This document shows positions 1-5,238 of a DNA stretch of 6,731 bases, piece after piece. Positions within the stretch are counted from its first letter, which is position 1; every line of letters begins with the position of its first letter. The translations under genes and the position numbers were made by a program. This stretch comes from Xanthobacteraceae bacterium (GTDB lineage: Bacteria; Pseudomonadota; Alphaproteobacteria; Rhizobiales; Xanthobacteraceae). The stretch is from contig JASHRR010000593.1 in assembly GCA_030037185.1 (NCBI GenBank), positions 1 through 6,731 on the forward strand. Direction: 5' to 3'. The notes below the pieces were generated by a model that was given only the letters and a program-made list of their open reading frames with translations, made no database searches and was not told the DNA's origin.

Positions 1-1721
1 GCCAGTTCAGGACGATGACCGATACTGACGACGGTTGCGTCTTTGAGCTCCTGCCGCAACATCGTCATAACGCGATCCTGGCTCGGTGTGTCGAGGGCTG
101 CGGTAGCTTCGTCGAGAACGATGATGTCCGGGCGATGGAGCAGGGCTCGCGCGAACGCCAGCCGCTGTTTCTCGCCACCCGACAAGGTTTGATCCCACGG
201 CCCGTCCTCATCGAGGCGTTCGACGAGATAGCCGAGTTCGACTTTCTCCAACGCTTTGGCAACTTGCTTGACGCTTCGGCTCTCGGCCGCCTCCGGATAC
301 GTCACGGCGCGGCGAAGCGTGCCGAGCGGCAAATACGGTCGCTGCGGCAAGACCAACAGCTTTGCCCCCGCGCGTATGTCGATGTCGCCGTTACCCCAGG
401 ACCACACGCCCGCGATGGCGCGCGCGAGGCTGCTCTTGCCGGTTCCAGACTCGCCGGTGATCAACACCTTTTCGCCCGGCATAATCGCGACTTGCGCACC
501 ATCGATGACCGCTGCCCCGTCGGGGAGCGTGACCGAGACGTTCCGCAGTCGCACCGCAGCATCCCTCGCCTCGCCGCGCGTGATCCTGCCGTCGTGGATT
601 TCCGCGCGTTCTAGCGCCTCCAGTGAGAGTCTCAGCGATGCGACCCGGCGGGCCGATGCAGCCCAGTCCGCAAGCCGCGGAAAATTATCAACGAGCCAGT
701 TGAACGCCGATTGCACGATAGTGAACGCAGATGCCGCCTGCATGACTTCGCCTAGCGTCATCGCATTGTCCAGGTATTTAGGCGCGCAGAGAATGATAGG
801 CAGAATCGGCGCAATGTAACCGCTGGTTTGCGAGACGATTGTCGTCCGCATCGTCTGGATGCAAACATCTCGCCATCCTCGAAACACTGCCTTGAAGGCC
901 TCGGCTGCCCCACGACGCTCTTCCTCATCTCCATGAAGCAGGGCGATTCCTTCGCCGTTTTCGCGCACGAGGGTTAGCAGGTATCGGTACTCGGCCTCGG
1001 CTTGATCCTTGTTCTCCGACACAGCGACCAGGCGACGTCCCGCGACTAACATGGTTCCGCTCGCCACCACCGCATAGACCGCTGCCGCGACGACGAGGAA
1101 GCCCGGAATAGTGAGCGCTGCTCCCCCAATATGGACCGTAAACGCCCCACCGACCGTCCACAAAACCGCGATGAACATCGCTGCCGATAGAACCGCCGAG
1201 GTCGCACTGGCGGCGAACTCAACCGGTGCCTCGGTAGCGATCCGCACATCGTCAGCGATACGGCATTCGGGGTTCTTGTGGATGCCACCCACAAGGTTGA
1301 GCTGATAGTAGCGGCCGTTCTTGAGCCAGCGATCGATGAGGAGCTTATTAAGCCACTCGCGCCATCGCCGCTGCATCGTCATGCGCGCCCAGAGCTGCGA
1401 GACGGTCAGGAACACGCTCGCCGCCAGAAGCGGCAAGTACAGCATCGACAGCTCGAGAACCGTCGCCGAATCCTTCTTCTCGAGGGCGTCGAAAATAACG
1501 CGATTCCAAACGTTCATGCTATAGGAGGCGACAAGGCTCACGAGGACGATAAGCAGAAGGATTCCAGACAGGACCCATGACGCCCGTGTGCCGCGCTCTC
1601 CCCAAAAACCGGCGGCGTTTTGCCAGAAACTCCGCAGCAGGGGCCGCGTCTCGCGCTCGACTGCCTCTTCGCCGGTCGCCTCCGGTGTGAGCGCTGCAAT
1701 CTCTCTCAGATTCCCGAGCAT
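1..1721 (-). CDS. ABC transporter, fused membrane and ATPase domains, SbmA/BacA-YddA type (partial, C-terminus off window)
   Basis: The frame stays open from ATG at 1721 to the left edge: 573 codons, no stop reached. Residues 1-45 are a cytoplasmic lead. Hydrophobic membrane segments lie near 48-68, 91-112, 170-190, 203-225 and 298-318. The motif NPECRI (150-155) before the third segment matches the NPDQRI-like motif of the YddA/SbmA/ABCD-type membrane domain. The ATPase domain starts near 388: Walker A GESGTGKS (423-430, K429), Q-loop Q460 in VLPQRPYLP, signature LSGGE (513-517), Walker B IIVLDEA with D537 and E538, H-loop H569 in SIGHRPEL. All catalytic residues are present, so it should be an active inner-membrane half-transporter working as a dimer. 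Family length suggests only a short tail is missing. The start is supported by GGAGGG just upstream (1725-1730). The substrate is unknown; relatives move peptides, cobalamin or acyl compounds. It is transcribed away from the DUF4331 remnant. Confidence 0.9.
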   Translation of the reverse strand, partial: MLGNLREIAALTPEATGEEAVERETRPLLRSFWQNAAGFWGERGTRASWVLSGILLLIVLVSLVASYSMNVWNRVIFDALEKKDSATVLELSMLYLPLLAASVFLTVSQLWARMTMQRRWREWLNKLLIDRWLKNGRYYQLNLVGGIHKNPECRIADDVRIATEAPVEFAASATSAVLSAAMFIAVLWTVGGAFTVHIGGAALTIPGFLVVAAAVYAVVASGTMLVAGRRLVAVSENKDQAEAEYRYLLTLVRENGEGIALLHGDEEERRGAAEAFKAVFRGWRDVCIQTMRTTIVSQTSGYIAPILPIILCAPKYLDNAMTLGEVMQAASAFTIVQSAFNWLVDNFPRLADWAASARRVASLRLSLEALERAEIHDGRITRGEARDAAVRLRNVSVTLPDGAAVIDGAQVAIMPGEKVLITGESGTGKSSLARAIAGVWSWGNGDIDIRAGAKLLVLPQRPYLPLGTLRRAVTYPEAAESRSVKQVAKALEKVELGYLVERLDEDGPWDQTLSGGEKQRLAFARALLHRPDIIVLDEATAALDTPSQDRVMTMLRQELKDATVVSIGHRPEL

Positions 1722-1769
1722 CTGCCCTCCATGAGCTGATTCGATTCGCTTCGGGCACAGCTACGGAGT

Positions 1770-1860
1770 GACCGCGCATGAAGACGCGAGCTGAAACTTC
1801 ACAGTGTTGTGAGCCGCCGGCTCCGCGAACGCATCTGCCTTTGGTGGGCAATGCGCGGTC
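1770..1860 (-). promoter_or_regulatory. Candidate structured leader with competing inverted repeats upstream of the ABC gene
   Basis: Four inverted repeats are packed here. Arms 1770-1779 (GACCGCGCAT) and 1851-1860 (ATGCGCGGTC) are perfect 10-base complements. Inside them, 1830-1839 and 1847-1855 form a 9-pair stem (CGCAT plus TGCC against GGCA plus ATGCG) with one bulged base at 1835 and a 7-base loop. GAGCC-GCC-GGCTC lies at 1811-1823 and TCACA-GTGT-TGTGA at 1799-1812. The arm 1851-1855 belongs to both the long-range stem and the local hairpin, so the two folds exclude each other. On the minus strand the last arm ends 48 nt before the ABC start, so a leader RNA is possible. The short repeats could equally be protein operators. 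No known riboswitch class is recognised. Confidence 0.3.
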
Positions 1861-2161
1861 GCTGCTGAGCGCTCTGTGATTACGACCATGCGCGAGTCTG
1901 GGTCCGCCCGCGCGGCAATGATGAACAAGCCTCTGCGGTAGCCCGAGTGGCGTGGAGAACCGGCAGAGACCAAAAAAGCCCGCTCCGTCGTTGCTTTAGG
2001 CCGCGTCCCAATTCGGGCAAGCCTTTTGCACGCCCGTTTAGCGTCGCAAACGGAAAAGAGTGGGCCGCTCGGTGCAGCGCCCATCCGGAAAACCGCAAAA
2101 GACGATTTTTGGCGCAGTTGTCCCTGCCGGGAACGGGCCGCTCCAAAAAAAACGCCGGTGT

Positions 2162-2186
2162 GGAACCGGGCCGTCCTCCCGACGTA
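2162..2186 (+). promoter_or_regulatory. Possible EcfG-type general stress promoter
   Basis: GGAAC (2162-2166), a 16-base spacer and CGTA (2183-2186) come close to the alphaproteobacterial EcfG consensus, which is GGAAC, 16-17 bases, then CGTT. It points toward the DUF4331 remnant, whose first recognisable codons lie about 115 bases downstream. The -10 element is imperfect, and a short motif like this can occur by chance. If real, it is probably a relic promoter of the decayed gene. Confidence 0.22.
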
Positions 2187-2301
2187 TCTGCATGCGGATG
2201 CTCGTCCGGCATCACGCAAGCCGTCATATAAACTCGAGATACAATATGCCTCGAATTTCGGAGACCCGCAGCCTGTGTCCGAGTGTCTTTTTGCGATCAC
2301 G

Positions 2302-3057
2302 GTGCAGGCACAGGCAGTATGGTGTCCTTTGCTGTTGACAGCTTTGGCACTTTTGCCCGTGGCCCGGACCGCGCCGGGTCATGCCTTCACTGAGGCGCCA
2401 TTTGACAACGTCCAAGCCGAAGCTTGATGGTAGCGACGTCTCCATGTTCGGCAGCTACCAGGTCGCGACACGTTCGTCACATTGATCGCCAACTATCTGC
2501 CAACACGATCCTTGTGGCGGCCTAACTATTGCAAGCTGGACCGCAAAGGCATTTATCAAATCAAGATCGACAACGATGGCAACGGCGTCACCTTCCAATT
2601 TCGCTTCACCAACGACCAGCAGAATCTGACGATTAATATCGGGGCGTCAACGTTGCGATACCCTTGCTCCGGACAGGTCAAATTGGCCGCGGCGGCAATG
2701 CGCAAGATATCGGCACCCTGAACGTTCATGAAAGCTACACGCTCTCGATGATTCGCGGCGGCACACGCCAACTCATCAACGACGCCGATACGAATGCTTC
2801 CGTGTTCGCGAAGCCAGTCGATAATATCGGCTTTAAAAACCTCGAATACGCCGCTGACGCGGCCGCGCACATCTATAACACCGAGATTCCTGGCTGCCCC
2901 GATGCATGGCCGGGTGTTCGCTGGTCAACGCAAAGATCCGTTTGTCGTCAATCTGGGCGAGACCTTCGACCTGATCGACATAGCCCATCCGATAGGCGAG
3001 GCGTTCGCCAACTCGCCGCGCGATGACGTAGCCGACAAGAACGTCACCTCGCTGGTG
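2302..3057 (+). pseudogene. DUF4331 family secreted protein, decayed and 3'-truncated
   Basis: Pieces of a DUF4331 protein run in the correct order but in changing frames. They are: a signal-peptide-like stretch PLLLTALALLPVARTAPGHA then FTEAPF (about 2302-2410, frame 1); PKLDGSDVSMFGSY (2417-2458, frame 2); GRDTFVTLIANYLP through KIDNDGNGVTFQFRF to NLTINIG (2461-2643, frame 1); VNVAIPLLRTGQIG through LNVHESYTLSMIRGG and KPVDNIGFKNL to IYNTEIPGC (about 2643-2898, frame 3); GRVFAGQRKDPFVVNLGETF through DKNVTSL (about 2899-3054, frame 1). I recognise these as the usual family landmarks. At least four frame changes plus in-frame stops rule out a working product. Family members continue well past DKNVTSL, so the C-terminal part is missing. 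The function of the family is unknown; the leader suggests export. GTG at 2302 is only a guess for the original start. Confidence 0.82.
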
Positions 3058-3470
3058 AGGTTCCTGTTACGCGTCGCCACCCAGGATATCGAAACCGCCC
3101 GCGCCGAATCCGATCCCCGTTACAACGGCTACGCCGAGGCTGCCCTCGGTCCCTGGATTGCGCTGCTGAGTCCTCCGAACGCCCGTGTTGTTGCTTCATG
3201 CAACCTTGCGCCAAGCGACCCACGATTTCCACGGAGCCTTGAAAGATCTCAATCGCGTCATTTTCGCCGATCCGAGGCGCCATCCCGTGGCTCATGCGCT
3301 GCTCTGCGCAGTTTGCCGTCCGAACCAGAGGACCGTTCCGATCCGCGGTCGGACGGGAGCTTGGTGCGATGATTCAAGACGACGGGATTGCAGTTCGCCA
3401 AGCCCGGCGCTCAGACATCATGCGGGCTGCCACGGCGACCTGCGGCCGCTGCGCCGCCAATGGCGCCGCT
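3058..3470 (+). pseudogene. Tetratricopeptide-like protein remnant, 5'-truncated and frameshifted
   Basis: Directly after the DUF4331 remnant, in the same frame, comes ARAESDPRYNGYAEAALGPW (about 3100-3160), followed by NARV. The frame then changes near 3188 to LLLHATLRQATHDFHGALKDLNRVIFADPRR, a TPR-like helix pair of the form seen in proteins encoded next to DUF4331 genes. Near 3290 it changes again to a stretch starting AWLMRCSAQF, after which similarity fades. The start and early part of the gene are absent and there is no open frame across it. Similarity to TPR-type neighbours of DUF4331 genes is from memory. The remnant ends against the convergent pgl stop codon at 3473. Confidence 0.65.
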
Positions 3471-3472
3471 CG

Positions 3473-4207
3473 TTAGCGCGGCAGATCCTGGGCGGCGGCA
3501 GTATCGGCGAACAGGTGCAATGTGCCGACCGGGCGCAGTCGCGCGGCAGGCAAGGTGGGTTCGCGGCGCTGGAATCGGCTGAGGATCTCCCGCTTCTCCT
3601 TCCCGGCGACCAGGAAGGCGACATGCCGGCTGCTCTCGAGCGCCGGATAGGTCAATGTGATGCGGGCGGGCTTGGGGCCGACGACCGCTGCCACCCACCG
3701 CTCGCGCTCTTCGAGCACGGCGGTACCCGGGAAGAGCGACGCAGTATGTCCGTCCGGGCCGAGCCCAAGAAGCGTCACATCGAAGAGCGGTCGTGCCCGA
3801 TCGAGGCGTTCGGCGCCATAGAAGGACTTGAGTTGGCGTTGGTAGTCCGATGCCGCAGCATCTGGCGTCAGCCCTTCAGTTTGGACGGGATGGATGTTGG
3901 CGGCGGGAATCGGCGCCCGTGACAACATCGCCTCGCGCACCATGCGGTAATTGCTCGATTCATCATTGCGAGGCACGAAGCGCTCGTCGCCCCAAAACAA
4001 GTGCGTGCGGTTCCACGGGAAGACGTCGTGATACGGCGGCCCAGACAGAAGTTCGTAAAGCCGGCGCGGCGTCCCGCCACCCGAGAGCGCGAGGGTGAAA
4101 ACACTTACGCGCGCCGTTGATAGGGCGAGCAACCAATCGGCAACGCGCCGCGCCAGCGCCTCGGCATCCGCTAGGATTTCCAACTCGACTTGGGACCCAA
4201 CCTGCAT
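3473..4207 (-). CDS. pgl: 6-phosphogluconolactonase
   Basis: It hydrolyses 6-phosphoglucono-1,5-lactone, the product of Zwf, to 6-phosphogluconate in the cytoplasm, which feeds the oxidative pentose phosphate and Entner-Doudoroff routes. The 244-residue protein has the usual length and all family blocks: LSGGGTP (41-47), WGDERFVP (72-79), SNYRM (85-89), LGLGPDGHTASLFPG (147-161, with the catalytic-site D152 and H154) and RITLTYPAL (182-190). It is the SOL/DevB type, part of the glucosamine-6-phosphate isomerase-like superfamily. ATG at 4207 has AGGG 7 nt upstream (4215-4218), and this site overlaps the TAG stop of the HAD gene. Only 9 nt separate the two genes, so translation is probably coupled. 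It is the last gene of the operon within view and converges with the pseudogenes. Confidence 0.96.
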   Translation of the reverse strand: MQVGSQVELEILADAEALARRVADWLLALSTARVSVFTLALSGGGTPRRLYELLSGPPYHDVFPWNRTHLFWGDERFVPRNDESSNYRMVREAMLSRAPIPAANIHPVQTEGLTPDAAASDYQRQLKSFYGAERLDRARPLFDVTLLGLGPDGHTASLFPGTAVLEERERWVAAVVGPKPARITLTYPALESSRHVAFLVAGKEKREILSRFQRREPTLPAARLRPVGTLHLFADTAAAQDLPR

Positions 4208-4216
4208 GGCGTTACC

Positions 4217-5077
4217 CTATTGATGCCCTTCATTTTCGGGGAGCGTCTCGATTCCGGTGCCGAGCACGTAGCGTTCTACCGCCGTGGCGAAACCTTCATC
4301 ATCGTAGGAAGTGGTGACGAACCGTGCCTGCTTCTGAACTTCGGGACTGGCGTTGCCCATGGCGATGCTGATGCCGCTCTTGCGGAACATCAGGACATCA
4401 TTCGGCATGTCGCCGATAGTGGCGATCTCGGCTGGTGGTATCGACAGCAGTTTGGACAGGGTGGTCGCCACCGTCCCCTTATTGGCCTTCGGATGGGTGA
4501 CGTCGAGATAGTAAGGCTGCGAGCGAGCTGCTGAAGCCTGGGCGCCCAGCGCATCCTGTGCGTCCTTTTCGCAGCGCGCGACGAGGTCGAGATCATCGCT
4601 GACGCCAACGATTTTCACCGCTCGCTCAAGAGCTGCTCCGAAGTCGGCGACGACAGTCGGTGGGAACTTGACGGTCCATTGCTCGCGCGCGACGTGCGGC
4701 GCCTCGGGGTCGCGAACGAACCAATCGTTGCCGCTATAGACCCAGACATCCATACGATGATCGAGAATAAGCTTGGCTGTCCGCTCGGCCGCCATGGGGG
4801 CAAGCAGGTGCTGTTCGATAATCGTCATGTCCGGCTTGATGAAGATACCGCCATTGAAGCCGGCGATGGGCGTCCGCAAGGCGAGCGGTTCGATCAGCAT
4901 CTCCATGCCGCGTGGCGGCCGGCCGCTGGTGATGGCGAAGGCGATGCCGGCGCCATGCAGCGCCTTCACGGCGGCTTGCGCGCGTGGCGTCAGGATTTTG
5001 TCTTTGGTGACGAGCGAACCATCGACATCGGCAATCAACAGCGAAATCTTCGATGAGCTGTCGGTGCGACCAATCAT
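4217..5077 (-). CDS. Cof-type HAD-IIB family phosphatase
   Basis: A 286-residue cytoplasmic HAD hydrolase, typical length for the Cof subfamily. Motif I is ADVDGSLV with nucleophile D17 and acid D19. Motif II is TSGR (T50, S51). Motif III lysine is K200 in KANKGT. Motif IV is GDMPNDVLMF with D223 and D227 for magnesium. The C2-type cap lies roughly between residues 75 and 190. The end pattern AMGNA...ARFVTTSYDDEGFA is also characteristic of Cof proteins. Such enzymes dephosphorylate sugar phosphates, nucleotides or cofactors; the substrate cannot be read from the sequence. ATG at 5077 is preceded by AGGAG at 5084-5088 with a 6 nt spacer. It lies between zwf and pgl in the same orientation, which suggests a sugar-phosphate or metabolite-repair role; this is inference. 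Confidence 0.92.
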   Translation of the reverse strand: MIGRTDSSSKISLLIADVDGSLVTKDKILTPRAQAAVKALHGAGIAFAITSGRPPRGMEMLIEPLALRTPIAGFNGGIFIKPDMTIIEQHLLAPMAAERTAKLILDHRMDVWVYSGNDWFVRDPEAPHVAREQWTVKFPPTVVADFGAALERAVKIVGVSDDLDLVARCEKDAQDALGAQASAARSQPYYLDVTHPKANKGTVATTLSKLLSIPPAEIATIGDMPNDVLMFRKSGISIAMGNASPEVQKQARFVTTSYDDEGFATAVERYVLGTGIETLPENEGHQ

Positions 5078-5238
5078 ACGAGGCTCCTGTTGGCGACTCT
5101 GTCGAGTCCGCGAGCCCCGCGCCGCGTTCTGCCGGAGCCCTCAATTGACGCGACCCGGTGGTTCCTCTCGACCGCCCATCAGAGCGGCGCTCGTCTAGCT
5201 CCACTTAGCCTCGCAGCTGCGATGATCGTGCTGCGCAT
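5078..5238 (-). other. zwf-HAD intercistronic gap with small hairpins
   Basis: The 161-base gap is long compared with the 9-base HAD-pgl gap. On the minus strand, CGCAGC and GCTGCG arms (5212-5217, 5230-5235) form a 6-pair stem 4 bases after the zwf stop. A second inverted repeat GACTC-4-GAGTC (5095-5108) sits just before the HAD ribosome binding site. Neither is followed by a T-run, so neither is a standard intrinsic terminator. They may shape mRNA stability or processing. No open frame of note starts here. Confidence 0.3.

Larger units (their letters stand above)
1722..2301. other. Non-coding divergent region between ABC gene and DUF4331 remnant
   Basis: About 580 bases lie between the ABC start codon and the first recognisable DUF4331 remnant. 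Reading frames of 90-180 codons exist here on both strands, but they overlap each other, show no domain I recognise and lack a good ribosome binding site, so I treat them as chance. The ABC-proximal part (1770-1860) is full of inverted repeats. The part from about 1965 to 2160 has A-tracts on the plus strand at 1973-1978 and 2145-2152 and is less GC-rich than the flanking genes. It may be decayed sequence or a dispersed intergenic repeat. Confidence 0.6.

Noticed and set aside
15..819. Plus-strand open frames of up to 199 codons opposite the ABC ATPase domain
   Set aside because: They are antisense shadows of a minus-strand gene with complete Walker, signature and H-loop motifs.
2145..2170. 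Possible minus-strand terminator: CCGG-7-CCGG then T8
   Set aside because: The stem is only four pairs and there is no minus-strand gene upstream of it to terminate.
1880..2300. Open frames of 92-179 codons on both strands between the ABC gene and the DUF4331 remnant
   Set aside because: They overlap one another, lack ribosome binding sites and recognisable domains, and GC-rich sequence often gives such frames by chance.
2334..2339. TTGACA as a -35 promoter element
   Set aside because: It lies inside the signal-peptide-like coding remnant of DUF4331, with no matching -10 element at the right spacing.
3440..3470. GC-rich inverted repeat GCGCC-6-GGCGC after the pgl stop
   Set aside because: Short stem and no T-run on the minus strand, so it cannot be called an intrinsic terminator; similar repeats are common in GC-rich DNA.
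3185..3922. 245-codon plus-strand frame running across the pgl stop
   Set aside because: Only its first part carries TPR-like remnant sequence; the rest is antisense to pgl and is a chance extension after a frame change.
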